Part shown: piece by piece, positions 56,055 through 64,000 of the stretch
Layout: each line of letters opens with the position of its first letter
How positions within the stretch are numbered: the first letter of the stretch is position 1
Source: Sedimentisphaera salicampi
Lineage (GTDB): Bacteria > Planctomycetota > Phycisphaerae > Sedimentisphaerales > Sedimentisphaeraceae
Reading direction: 5' to 3'
Length of the DNA stretch: 64,000 nt
Assembly: GCF_002117005.1 (NCBI RefSeq)
Contig: NZ_CP021023.1
Coordinates: 1,426,001 to 1,490,000, forward strand
The notes under the pieces: model-generated
Database searches by the model: none
Told to the model about the DNA's origin: nothing
The model's input: only the letters and a program-made list of their open reading frames with translations
Position numbers and translations under genes: made by a program

Positions 56055-58340
56055 TCAATCCATCCTTTCCGCAGAGATCTCGCCCGCGTTCGGATCTGCT
56101 GTTTTTTGTTCGAATCCGGGAATCTTCAAAACAACTTCAGGTGCTTTTCCGTTCCAGTTTGCTTTGAATTCAGCAGAAACTGAATTCTCTTCAAAATGCA
56201 GCGTAAGATTGATTGTTCCCCAGAGAGTTGGGGCAGGCCCTGCGCTGATAATCTCACCTGCCTTTGTCCAATCAGGATGGATGCCGGCTCCGAGAATAAG
56301 CTGATTATTTGTTTTCTGCTCATAAACAAGACAGCTTCTCATATAGTTCACCCATTCAGCTGCCGCCCAGATATGCTGGCCGTCTCCCATGCAGCCGCCT
56401 TCGGTTATCGGGTGTACCGCCTCCGGCCACTGCCCTGTGGGGCTGGCAAGCCTTTCAAGCGTTTCAGCGAGCTCGAAATGCCTTTTATCTCCGGCTCTCA
56501 GGAGAATCTGAGCTATGTGCAGAGTTAGGTATGGGTTTATCCCCGAATGAGAGATATCAAGGAAGAATCCGTCCTTTACCCTGCAGCTGTTCATTAGAAA
56601 TTCCACCGTAGCAAGAAGCTGGGAGTCTTCTGGATCGACAAGCTGGAGGGGATATCCGCATACAACAGAGCCTACTGCACCTGCATCAAGCCGTCTGTAA
56701 GGCGATACGGGAATCGCCCGCTGATTCAATTTTGCACACACCTTCTCAATGCTTGAATCTATTGCCCTGCGGAGTGTACGTGCCTGCTGATGATACTTTT
56801 CCGCTTTGCTTATCATCCCCGAAGATTCTGCAATCTCAGCAGCGCAGTGCAGACCGGCAAGCGCCCAGAAATCGTCCCAGTAGTAATGGTCGTTCGGGCC
56901 GAAGTGCTCTGCACTGAAACCTGCCGGCAGCAGGCCTGCGTGCATTGAGTCTTTATCCGGGTTGGTGCATTTCCTGCAGATCCAGTCTGCGGCTTTGCAT
57001 ACCGATTCGAAAATATCCGCTGAAAGCGGCCGGCCGGTCATCTTCCAGTTTCTGTGGATGATCCATATTGCCTGACCGTTGGAATCCCATTCGCCGTCCT
57101 GAGAGCGGAAATAGCCGCCTGTCTTCTGTCTTGAAGGGTATGAATTCAGCACCGGAGCAGCGAGATGGGAGAGGTTTGCGCATAGCAGGGAATCCAGAAT
57201 GAACGAGGCATCCCTGAACCAGAAGCGTTTGTAAGTAAACGGGCCAGGATAAACATCCTCGCCTGCAACGTGAAGTGCAACGCTTCTCAAGGCAGTTTCG
57301 TAAAGTCTTTGCTTCTTCTTATCGGGAATAACTATCCTGCACCTGCCCTTGAGCGAATCTTTCCATGAAATAGCCTTGCCCGCCGGCTTGTTGCCTTTCG
57401 GGGAAGACCTGTCGCCAAAGAAGGTTTGTTTTTTCAGCGGGATAAAAAGATTCATATCGAGCTGGCCGTCTTCATCCGGCTCGAAAACAGCGGCCGCTGT
57501 GGCCATGCCCACCTTGCATTTAACTGAGTCTTCAGTTTCGCCGGACTTGCCGGCAAGCCTTGTTGAGACATCGCCGTCTGCATAACGCTGCATATAGTTG
57601 TTATCAACCCGCCTGTCAAACAGGACTGAGGTTTTGTCGTTAACCTCCCATCTGCGGGATGAATCATCCAGCTTTACCGTATGCACGAAGCTCACGCCTT
57701 CGGGATTGTATGGACGAAGGGAAACTGCAAGCCTTTCAGAAGAACGAACACGCAGCTTCACATCGCAAACATATTCGCCCTTTCTCTGACGAACCTGAAC
57801 AGCGGAGATAATTTTGCCCGAATCAAACTCGGACTTTGTAACCACAGCGAGGTTGCCGAAAAAGCAGAGCCTCTGCATTGTTTTCCCGTCAGTCTTTGAA
57901 GACGAAAGCACATTGCCCTGTTTATCGACAAGCCAAAAATCCAGAGACCAGCCGTCCCAGTGGGGTGTTACCATACCAGCCGGATCTACGATGGGCAATT
58001 GCCCCAGCCCGGGCAGGCCTGCTGCTGTCCAGTTACGATGGGTTAGGTTGATGTACGTTAGAGAAAACGCGCTTGGAACGAATGACTTATCAGAGGGATT
58101 AAACTGCCTTTGAATCCAGTAAGGCCATACCCAGTCTGAATTCTGCGGGATCGCCCTGCTGTTGATCAGACCGCGTGAATGAAAAACTATATTATCTCTT
58201 ATCAGCTCGATAGGACCGGCCACTTCAGAAGGCTGAGAAAACCTCTGAAAATAAGACCACAAAACTACAGGGTCTAAAAATCCGTGTCTTTTAGCTGCGT
58301 ATGATATTAGAAATTTCCATGGAAACCATTTCAACCACAT
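56055..58340 (-). CDS. (Alpha/alpha)6-barrel glycoside hydrolase-like protein of unknown family
   Basis: The protein has 761 residues and no signal peptide. The N-terminal ~330 residues are beta-rich ('WPYWIQRQFNPSDKSFVPSAFSLTYINLTHRNW', 'SLRPYNPEGVSFVHTV'). The C-terminal half has six-hairpin features: 'TYKRFWFRDASFILDSLL', 'GEWDSNGQAIWIIHRNWKM', 'HYYWDDFWALAGLHCAAEIA', 'DAGAVGSVVCGYPLQL', 'TGQWPEAVHPITEGGCMGDGQHIWAAAEW'. The acidic residues in 'FRDAS', 'QWPEA' and 'GCMGDGQH' are candidate catalytic ones. I could not name a GH family. The gene is coupled to a GT4 gene next to the trehalose operon, so a role in osmolyte or alpha-glucan turnover is plausible. AAGG lies 6 bases before the ATG. 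Confidence 0.7.
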   Translation of the reverse strand: MWLKWFPWKFLISYAAKRHGFLDPVVLWSYFQRFSQPSEVAGPIELIRDNIVFHSRGLINSRAIPQNSDWVWPYWIQRQFNPSDKSFVPSAFSLTYINLTHRNWTAAGLPGLGQLPIVDPAGMVTPHWDGWSLDFWLVDKQGNVLSSSKTDGKTMQRLCFFGNLAVVTKSEFDSGKIISAVQVRQRKGEYVCDVKLRVRSSERLAVSLRPYNPEGVSFVHTVKLDDSSRRWEVNDKTSVLFDRRVDNNYMQRYADGDVSTRLAGKSGETEDSVKCKVGMATAAAVFEPDEDGQLDMNLFIPLKKQTFFGDRSSPKGNKPAGKAISWKDSLKGRCRIVIPDKKKQRLYETALRSVALHVAGEDVYPGPFTYKRFWFRDASFILDSLLCANLSHLAAPVLNSYPSRQKTGGYFRSQDGEWDSNGQAIWIIHRNWKMTGRPLSADIFESVCKAADWICRKCTNPDKDSMHAGLLPAGFSAEHFGPNDHYYWDDFWALAGLHCAAEIAESSGMISKAEKYHQQARTLRRAIDSSIEKVCAKLNQRAIPVSPYRRLDAGAVGSVVCGYPLQLVDPEDSQLLATVEFLMNSCRVKDGFFLDISHSGINPYLTLHIAQILLRAGDKRHFELAETLERLASPTGQWPEAVHPITEGGCMGDGQHIWAAAEWVNYMRSCLVYEQKTNNQLILGAGIHPDWTKAGEIISAGPAPTLWGTINLTLHFEENSVSAEFKANWNGKAPEVVLKIPGFEQKTADPNAGEISAERMD

Positions 58341-58633
58341 AGAAAACCTTATTTGCTTTGAATTTTATAGTACCAGCGTTGTAAGCCTAAAATATCTCAA
58401 CCATTTTCTATACCTTTATAAGGCTTAATTGTTCGCCTTTCTGCTCCTGTTTAATCCAAAAAAAAAGCTAAAGCAGTTTGTATGCTCAGTTTTCCGGACA
58501 TACCCCAAAATTTCCCTTACTTTGCACAATTTTGACAATTACAACTGTAAAAAAAGTATTATGATTTTCAATTCAAGGTATAACGCCGCCATATATTCCG
58601 CAACAGCCTTAGCATATACAAATTGAGCAGTTT

Positions 58634-61561
58634 CTAATAAGTCAGCTCTTCTGCCTGCTCAACAAAATCCTTAATATCTACCCTCTCATCGCTGTTCAGG
58701 TCAGCATTATAACAGTCATAATAAGTCGAACACTCGCCGTTAAGCCAACTGGCAGCTAAAAAAAATATGTCATCCATATCTACCTGTCCGTCGTTATCAA
58801 GATCTTCCTGTGTCGAATATACCTCTATTTCGTAAATACTCGGCGAAAGCAGAGCATTTATTACATACAATCTCATGCGATCTGATGAGACTGCTGGAAA
58901 GATGTCTGTCTTGTCAGATCCGATCAACCCCCCAAAAAAGGCATCTTTCCAGCCCCCATCATAATACTGCAATTTATAGCCCTGAATCCGCTCTCTGAAC
59001 TCTTTTATTTTGACCTTGTTAAACGTTACCTTCCGTCCAAAATCCAAAGAAAGCCACGAACCATTGAGCTCACCTGCGCCCGCATTCCACCTTGTTTCCG
59101 GATCTCCGTCAATACTCTTCTTTGGTGAGTAATCCGAATCCCAGCTGCTTGAAGCGCTCGTCATCGCACCGGTCGCCAGGTTTACCTTGGGTTCAGGCCT
59201 GATCGGCTTTGAAATTTCACTTTTGGCAAACCCGTCTATCACCAGCATACTGTTGCTGCTCGCAGAATTCTTCTGGTCGGAAACAACCACGCTCACGTTA
59301 TGATTGCCAAAGCTGAGATTATTGGATTCATACAAAAGCTCATGCATTTTCATACTGGGATTATAACAGTCCACACTGTCGATTTTATGCGGGCCAACAT
59401 AAATATTCGCTATCCCCCCGTCAGCTCTCCTCGAACCGAATATCCGAAAACCACTGCCCTCAAAGCTGAAACTCAGAGTACCTCCAGCCTGATCATTGTA
59501 CATCGCGCTGTTCCCGTAGAGCTCATCGCTGTTAAAACTCCTCCATCCTGGACAGTAAACACTCTGGTCTTTGTCATCAACCATAGACCATCTGCCGATC
59601 GGTTTCACACTCAAATTATCAAACTGGTTGAGATCGAAACTGCTGCCAAAGCAGGCCTGACCAGCCTTTCGCCTGGTATCCTCTATCTCGCAGATTTTTT
59701 CCGAATCAAGATAGCACCTGATCTGGCCGTCTATAAATCGAATTTTCAGATTGTGCCATTTACTGCTGTCAAACCCGCCTTTACTGCCTCTTTCTAAAAC
59801 ATTATCATCCGCAGCCACATCATCATACGTTACCTTCCAGCTGCCGGCTTCACTGATCACAAAACAATACCCGCTCTTAACCTGATGATCGCCCTTCCTG
59901 CCGCCAACATATACAAACCCATCCTCGATAAAAACATCCGCGCTAAATTCATAATCCCGCCAAGTCATATCGCCAAACAGGGACATCGCCGCTGACGGAT
60001 TCACCTGCGGCCACCAAAGATAACTCTCGTTCACCCTCGGCACGATCTGCTCCAAACACTTGCCTTCTCGACCGCCTTTACAAGCTGCCGTCTCGAATGT
60101 TCCCTGCATATCCGATAAATACTTTGCTGTCGCTCCGTCGTTATACTCCTCGAAGTCCTCGCTGTAGGGCATCGGAAAAGGTTCATAAGAAGGTATTGCG
60201 TTTGAAGGCTCACCCTTGCGCTGTCCCGCAGCAGTTGTTACCGAATACATCGCGTCAGGTAATGTATTCAGGGTAAAACTGTTGTTTGTTACCGTAATAT
60301 CCGCCGTCTTTACAAAGTGTCTGCTCGATGTTGTTCTCCACACGTGAACGGTATCCGCCGAAACTCCCGTTAGGTTAAACTCTAAAGTTTCAGGATTTTC
60401 ACTGTAAATTATCGTGCTCCAGTTATCAGTATCCGGGTCTTTTAAAGTAACATAATTACCCGAACCAGACAAATACCCGCACCCGTCTTTCAAATATTTC
60501 CAGCCGATTTCGGTAAATTGGGTATAATGAGCGACACCCCAAACTGCCGGGTAAATTTCATAATGATTCGACCAGGGTCGGTCCGCTTTTATTAACCCCG
60601 ACTTAGTCCAATTCACACCCTCAGCGCATCCGTCAACAACGTTCCAAACCTGCATATTGGTTATTTTGCCTTTAATGTAAAGCCTGTTCATCCGCTCCAC
60701 GATGCCGGTAGCCGCATTCCATGTACCATGTCCGGCAGTGTCCCCGCTGCTCCACAGCTTCTTGCCCGTATCAATGATTTCCTGTGAAGGATATGTGCAC
60801 GGAGCGTTACTTGGCTTCTGGTCGATATTATGTCCCCCGCAGGCATCGACCATCGGCTCATACTCCGGATGCGTCTGGAATACCTCGAATATCCTCCATG
60901 CCCACCAGCCCCCGTCAAGAAGCAGAATATTAAGGTCATAGCCATGAGAGTTCATGGTAGGGATAAAGGTATTTTTACACCACGAAAGGTTCTCCACGAT
61001 CTCATCGTAATCATTTATCGTTTCGGTTTTCGTAGGAGCTATCCAGTCCAGCTCCACACCCCATTCATTTTTGGCTTCATCCAAGAACGCAACAATATAA
61101 TCAGCCGTATCCTGTGAAAACTGGCCGGTAAACCAGTACGGAAACGCAAACAGCATACAATCCAGCACGATATCGGCATTACGGCTTTTAGCCTCTTTCA
61201 TCAGCCAGAATTCATAACCTCTCGAAACAGGATCACTAAGCTCATCTCTGGTTATTGCGTGAGATGGTTCCGCACCAGAGGTCGAATTAAACCCCGAACC
61301 GATCTCCACCCTCAAATGCTGCAGAGATGCACCGAAATTAGGTTTGAAAAGCATATCCAGTATATCACTGCGGTATGGCTCCTCGTAATCAATCAAAAGC
61401 CGCGAATTACCACCGGAACTCCACGCACCCATTCCGTCGAAACTCCTGCCCTCACTGGCACCATTCACATTGATAACCGCCGACCCGAAGGATGCAGTTA
61501 CAACAGACAACAAAACCGAAAGTATTGATAATAAATATTTTCTCATACTCCTGTTTCCCAT
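58634..61561 (-). CDS. Secreted GH59 (galactosylceramidase-like) homologue with lectin, F5/8C-like and dockerin modules
   Basis: The 975 residues have a signal peptide (MRKYLLSILSVLLSVVTASFGSA); the ATG at 61561 or 61546 may be used. Residues about 25-430 follow GALC closely: 'FDGMGAWSSGGNSRLLIDY', 'YRSDILDMLFKPNFGASLQHLRVEIGSG', 'GYEFWLMKEAKSRN', 'GKKLWSSGD', 'YPAVWGVAHYTQFTEIGWKYL'. The lectin-like part (about 445-640), a further sandwich, an F5/8C-like module (about 775-900) and a two-repeat dockerin follow. In human GALC the nucleophile Glu is in WSSED; here that position is Gly273. The acid/base NER motif is replaced by 'TKTET' (Glu180 nearby). It is either a binding protein or an enzyme with displaced catalysts. 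Confidence 0.85.
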   Translation of the reverse strand: MGNRSMRKYLLSILSVLLSVVTASFGSAVINVNGASEGRSFDGMGAWSSGGNSRLLIDYEEPYRSDILDMLFKPNFGASLQHLRVEIGSGFNSTSGAEPSHAITRDELSDPVSRGYEFWLMKEAKSRNADIVLDCMLFAFPYWFTGQFSQDTADYIVAFLDEAKNEWGVELDWIAPTKTETINDYDEIVENLSWCKNTFIPTMNSHGYDLNILLLDGGWWAWRIFEVFQTHPEYEPMVDACGGHNIDQKPSNAPCTYPSQEIIDTGKKLWSSGDTAGHGTWNAATGIVERMNRLYIKGKITNMQVWNVVDGCAEGVNWTKSGLIKADRPWSNHYEIYPAVWGVAHYTQFTEIGWKYLKDGCGYLSGSGNYVTLKDPDTDNWSTIIYSENPETLEFNLTGVSADTVHVWRTTSSRHFVKTADITVTNNSFTLNTLPDAMYSVTTAAGQRKGEPSNAIPSYEPFPMPYSEDFEEYNDGATAKYLSDMQGTFETAACKGGREGKCLEQIVPRVNESYLWWPQVNPSAAMSLFGDMTWRDYEFSADVFIEDGFVYVGGRKGDHQVKSGYCFVISEAGSWKVTYDDVAADDNVLERGSKGGFDSSKWHNLKIRFIDGQIRCYLDSEKICEIEDTRRKAGQACFGSSFDLNQFDNLSVKPIGRWSMVDDKDQSVYCPGWRSFNSDELYGNSAMYNDQAGGTLSFSFEGSGFRIFGSRRADGGIANIYVGPHKIDSVDCYNPSMKMHELLYESNNLSFGNHNVSVVVSDQKNSASSNSMLVIDGFAKSEISKPIRPEPKVNLATGAMTSASSSWDSDYSPKKSIDGDPETRWNAGAGELNGSWLSLDFGRKVTFNKVKIKEFRERIQGYKLQYYDGGWKDAFFGGLIGSDKTDIFPAVSSDRMRLYVINALLSPSIYEIEVYSTQEDLDNDGQVDMDDIFFLAASWLNGECSTYYDCYNADLNSDERVDIKDFVEQAEELTY

Positions 61562-61665
61562 AAAAAAATTTCGTCAAACAGAATCTTCCATTCACTTCTC
61601 TATCCATTGATTTACTTTGGCAGCCTCATACTATTTCAAATTATAAAGCTCAACAGACTATGTGT

Positions 61666-62520
61666 CTATGTCAAGTGCCGGTTTAAGGTTGACAATTTTC
61701 TTTTTTTTCCTATTACGCTGCTGAATGCTCCGCCTCTGGTATTAGATATTCTAATGCTTGAAGCAGGCGGATTTTGAGTTTCGAAAAAAATATCGCAGAT
61801 TCGCGGCTGAAAAATTCCTCTCCGCCATTCCCATATTAAATATTTATCCTGTGAATCCTTGCCCCGCAGCAAAAGCGGTTCGGGGCTGTAAATCCTGTCA
61901 AAAAACCTCTGCGTAATCTGTGGATTATATGTGTCCACAGTTGTGAAAGTGTTTTCATACTCTTCGAGTTTGGCTTTTGGTAGTGAGTAATCCTTCCCTC
62001 CCTTCAGCACAAAAGCGTATCCGGAAGGCTCGTCCACATTACTCTTTTCTTTTCTTATTCTTTTAGTGACTGATTTTCGGACAGGTTCCTGTCTGGTTTT
62101 CGGGCAGGTACCTGCCTGATTTTCGGACTGGTCGGATTTTCCTACCGGTCGGGTTTTCAGACAGGTACCGGTCTGATTTTCGGACTGGTCCGTTTCCCCT
62201 ACCGGTCGGGTTTTCGGGCAGGTACCGGTCTGATTTTCGGACTGGTCGGTTTTCCCTACCGGTTCGGTTTTCGGGCAGGTTTTGTAAATGTTTGACTTCC
62301 CGATACCCTGCTGCTGAACCTCCAGAAGTCCTGCGTTTTTCAGCCTCTGAATAGAATCGCAAATCGTAGATCCGGCAAGCCCGCTTTTTTCCTGAAGCTT
62401 CCTTCTGCCCGGCCAAGCCTCGCCCTGATTTTCATAATTTTGGATAATCGCAAGGATTATCTTATCGCTTGCCCGCAGGTCTTTCCGTGCTGCTGTATCG
62501 GCATCTAATTTAAAGAACAT
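61666..62520 (-). CDS. Winged-helix replication-type protein with 57-bp coding minisatellite
   Basis: The start is ambiguous between TTG at 62526 and ATG at 62520, both behind AAGGAGG. Residues about 1-85 form a helix-turn-helix domain of the HTH_36/replication initiator type ('ASDKIILAIIQNYENQGEAWPGRRKLQEKSGLAGSTICDSI'). Next come three and a half copies of a 19-residue repeat (TGTCPKTRPVGKTDQSENQ). The last ~60 residues ('NPQITQRFFDRIY', 'GIFQPRICDIFFET') read through the kind of 'CGCAGATTCGCGGCTGAAAA' sequence that forms intergenic repeats elsewhere in the window, so the true tail has probably been replaced. It overlaps the excisionase-like gene by about ten bases. Probably a plasmid- or phage-derived remnant. 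Confidence 0.65.
   Translation of the reverse strand: MFFKLDADTAARKDLRASDKIILAIIQNYENQGEAWPGRRKLQEKSGLAGSTICDSIQRLKNAGLLEVQQQGIGKSNIYKTCPKTEPVGKTDQSENQTGTCPKTRPVGETDQSENQTGTCLKTRPVGKSDQSENQAGTCPKTRQEPVRKSVTKRIRKEKSNVDEPSGYAFVLKGGKDYSLPKAKLEEYENTFTTVDTYNPQITQRFFDRIYSPEPLLLRGKDSQDKYLIWEWRRGIFQPRICDIFFETQNPPASSIRISNTRGGAFSSVIGKKRKLSTLNRHLT
62089..62285 (-). repeat. 57-bp tandem repeat inside a coding region
   Basis: TGATTTTCGGACTGGTC recurs at 62117, 62174 and 62231, an exact 57-base spacing that keeps the reading frame. Each unit encodes a 19-residue, Lys-, Gln- and Thr-rich, probably disordered linker. Units differ by a few substitutions. Confidence 0.9.
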
Positions 62521-62800
62521 CTTCAATCCGCCTCCTTTTTATTCTCTGCTGTCTTTGCTGAAGCTCAGCATTTGCAAAGCAGAGGTTGAAATCGTATCTG
62601 TCTGGTGTTATCAGCCTGAATCGCTTTTGCCTCGCCTCCGCTGCCGTTTCAGCGAGGCTTGCTTTAACTGCCTCCAGTTCAAATTTGTATTTGCGTCCAA
62701 TCCTGAGACAAGGAATCTTCCCCGCCTCCACTTGCTCTTTGATCCAGCTGAGCGGCAAGTCCAGCTCATTTGCAATTTGGTTTATGTTTTTCAGTTTCAT
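62510..62800 (-). CDS. Excisionase-like small HTH DNA-binding protein
   Basis: The 96 residues start at the ATG at 62800 (a TTG lies 9 bases upstream). Residues about 1-50 are a MerR/excisionase-type helix-turn-helix: 'LKNINQIANELDLPLSWIKEQVEAGKIPCLRIGRKYKFE'. The C-terminal half is charged ('RQQRIKRRRIEDVL'). It ends by overlapping the winged-helix gene, so the two form a small operon of the kind found in integrated plasmids and phages. No integrase or attachment site was seen near it. Confidence 0.75.
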   Translation of the reverse strand: MKLKNINQIANELDLPLSWIKEQVEAGKIPCLRIGRKYKFELEAVKASLAETAAEARQKRFRLITPDRYDFNLCFANAELQQRQQRIKRRRIEDVL

Positions 62801-63564
62801 AATACCCAAAGTTTAACAACTGCTTTGGGTATCAAGTGGGGGTGTTAGGTGGGTTTTTTGGTGGGATGGCGGGGTTTTTTATTTTTTCAGCGGGAAATTT
62901 AAATAGGGACAGTTACCCATTTATTGATGCGTGGCAGAGCTGCAAGTCCGCCTGCGGCGGATGGCAAGTAGCTGAGTAGCGAGCAATTAAATCATTAGAG
63001 AAAAATCAGTGCTGATTAGTGGTTAAAAAAAATATCTCCCCTCTGTGCCCCTCTCTGTGGTTAATATATATCTTTTCTCTCCGTTCTGCTGTCCACTTAT
63101 TTCGCCCCGCCTGCGGCGGGCCTACATGCGTGGCTCGGTTTAAATATCTCGTTTTGTGAAATCGCTGCGAAATACTAACGACAATCAGAGCCGTGCGTGG
63201 AGTCCGCCGAAGGCGGACGGAGCAAGCGGATAGATTCGTTGCTCGTGGCAAGTGGCAGAGCTGCAAGTCCGCCTGCGGCGGATAGCTCGTGGCAAAATCA
63301 TTAGTGAAAAATTAGTGCTGCTTAGTGGCTAATAAATCCTTAGTGTATCTTAGAGCTGCTTAGCGGCTAATAAATCTCAGCGGAAGATTAGCGGCTGTAA
63401 TATCTCAATGCAGCTTAAAAAATATTGGACACGCAGATTGAGCGGGTAAATTTTATTTTGCAGATTTGCGGTTTTTGGTAATATACAGCGTTGCGTGGCG
63501 GGGAGCTTGGAGCTTCCTGCCGGCAAGCATAAAACATTAACTCAAACAACGCGGAGAAACAGAA
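62801..63564. repeat. Repeat-rich intergenic region
   Basis: These 764 bases hold no credible gene. A G/T-rich stretch (62821-62895) ends in runs of T. GTCCGCCTGCGGCGGAT palindromes joined to GTGGCAGAGCTGCAA occur near 62946 and 63265. A second copy of the ~150-bp element lies at 63090-63236. Degenerate TTAGTGCTGATTAGTGGTT-type units occur at 62993-63030 and 63298-63415. The block could have grown by repeated insertion of small elements. Confidence 0.65.
63090..63236 (-). mobile_element. Dispersed ~150-bp element (MITE/REP-like), copy 2
   Basis: The outer ends (TGTCCACTTATTTCG and GGAGCAAGCGGATAG) lie the same way round as in 43438-43586, while the core (GGCTCGGTTTAAAT...CAATCAGAGCC) is inverted relative to that copy. 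Because the ends are themselves inverted repeats, this equals insertion of the whole element in the opposite orientation. Palindromes CCGCCTGCGGCGG and TCCGCCGAAGGCGGA flank the core. Confidence 0.7.
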
Positions 63565-63693
63565 ATGAAGAAGATTCTCACAATCCTCGCAGCGATGATG
63601 ATCATTGTCAGCGTATCGGGCTGCAATACCTTCGAGGGCTTAGGCGAAGATATAGAGCGTGCCGGCGAGAGCATGCAGGGCGCTGCTGATTAA
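63565..63693 (+). CDS. Entericidin-like small lipoprotein
   Basis: The 42 residues start with a signal peptide MKKILTILAAMMIIVSVSGC, with the lipobox Val-Ser-Gly-Cys20. The mature part 'CNTFEGLGEDIERAGESMQG' matches the entericidin A/B pattern (C-N-T-x-x-G-x-G-x-D-I...G-E). GGAG lies 8 bases before the ATG. Entericidins are membrane lipoproteins linked to stress and programmed lysis in enterobacteria; in other phyla the role is unknown. It stands alone, upstream of proA. Confidence 0.85.
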   Translation: MKKILTILAAMMIIVSVSGCNTFEGLGEDIERAGESMQGAAD

Positions 63694-63803
63694 GGCTCAA
63701 AGCTGAAAATATGATTTCAAAAGGCGGCAGGCAGAGAGGCACTCCATTTGCCTGTATTCGGAGGTTTTTGCGCCCGCTGATAATTAACAGGCTGCGGGGA
63801 GGG

Positions 63804-63825
63804 GATTTCAAAGCCGGCTGAAATC
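63804..63825 (+). terminator. Hairpin between the entericidin-like gene and proA
   Basis: GATTTCA (63804-63810) / TGAAATC (63819-63825) form a perfect 7-base stem with an 8-base loop. The following ATTATAAT is A/T-rich but not a U-run. TATAAT at 63828-63833 could be the -10 box of proA, although no good -35 box is visible. Confidence 0.35.
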
Positions 63826-63868
63826 ATTATAATCGGGGAAAATGAAAGATTTAATGCGAGGTTAGATA

Positions 63869-64000
63869 ATGAGCATTCAGCAAACAGCAGAAAAAGCGAA
63901 GGCGGCTTCAAAGCTGATGGCCGCTGTGGATACAAACACAAAAAACGATGCCCTCGGCAAGATAGCTGAGGCCCTCGAGGCAAATACAGATGCAATCACT
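63869..64000 (+). CDS. proA: Glutamate-5-semialdehyde dehydrogenase, N-terminal part
   Basis: The 44 codons run off the right edge. 'AEKAKAASKLMAAVDTNTK' and 'NDALGKIAEALEANTDAI' match the helical N-terminus of gamma-glutamyl phosphate reductase (ProA), the second step of proline synthesis. GAGG lies 7 bases before the ATG. Only this N-terminal helix region can be judged; the catalytic Cys lies outside the window. Confidence 0.8.
   Translation, partial: MSIQQTAEKAKAASKLMAAVDTNTKNDALGKIAEALEANTDAIT

Noticed and set aside
62089-62285. CRISPR-like array
   Set aside because: The repeats are directly adjacent with no spacers, keep a reading frame with 57-base period and encode a linker. No cas gene was seen.
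62510-62800. Complete integrated plasmid or prophage
   Set aside because: Only an excisionase-like and a replication-type gene were seen. No integrase, tRNA attachment site or structural genes flank them within the window.
1-64000. tRNA, rRNA or riboswitch
   Set aside because: No cloverleaf with TTCGA-type arms, rRNA core sequence or known riboswitch consensus was recognised by reading; a covariance search would be needed to exclude small ones.

Overview
The window looks like a chromosomal segment of an anaerobic, polysaccharide-degrading Planctomycetota, most likely of the Phycisphaerae/Sedimentisphaerales type. This is an inference from gene content: type I dockerin modules, PEP-CTERM sorting tails, pseudopilins with an H-X9-DG-like end placed among carbohydrate genes, many multidomain secreted glycan-active proteins, a FolK-deoxynucleoside kinase fusion and a PurS-PurL fusion. 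No rRNA, tRNA, CRISPR array or intact transposase was seen.

Positions 1-28500 are a carbohydrate-utilisation region, almost all on the minus strand. It holds a secreted right-handed beta-helix protein (cut by the left edge), a decayed relative of it, intracellular GH42-like and GH38 (alpha-mannosidase) enzymes, two tandemly duplicated PEP-CTERM proteins, a plus-strand GH78-like alpha-L-rhamnosidase, and a pseudopilin. It also holds four large secreted proteins built from FN3, LamG-like, dockerin and catalytic modules. Two of these, a CE7 acetyl esterase and a beta-helix/Sde182-like fusion, share an almost identical 1.19-kb N-terminal segment. The region ends with a GntR-type regulator.

Positions 28500-40260 hold a plus-strand uptake and processing cluster divergent from that regulator: a secreted GH42-like protein, a GH1 beta-glucosidase, a sodium:solute symporter and a CBM9-like lipoprotein. 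An AraC regulator faces a second small operon: PIG-L deacetylase, GATase-like protein, a truncated phosphofructokinase and a SIS-domain sugar isomerase. This second operon suggests amino-sugar catabolism.

Positions 40450-50200 are mainly housekeeping: thpR, an rsuA/rluB-type pseudouridine synthase, a galactokinase-like gene, folK-dNK, panC and purSL, plus a secreted PASTA/FGE-like protein with a half dockerin. Positions 50760-58340 form a trehalose/alpha-glucan block: fused otsA-otsB, GH15, GT4 and an (alpha/alpha)6-barrel hydrolase. Next come a secreted GH59 (galactosylceramidase-like) homologue whose catalytic nucleophile appears replaced by glycine, a two-gene HTH remnant carrying a 57-bp coding minisatellite, an entericidin-like lipoprotein and the start of proA. 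Intergenic gaps in the right third carry palindromic GC-rich repeats and a mobile-looking ~150-bp element in two orientations.
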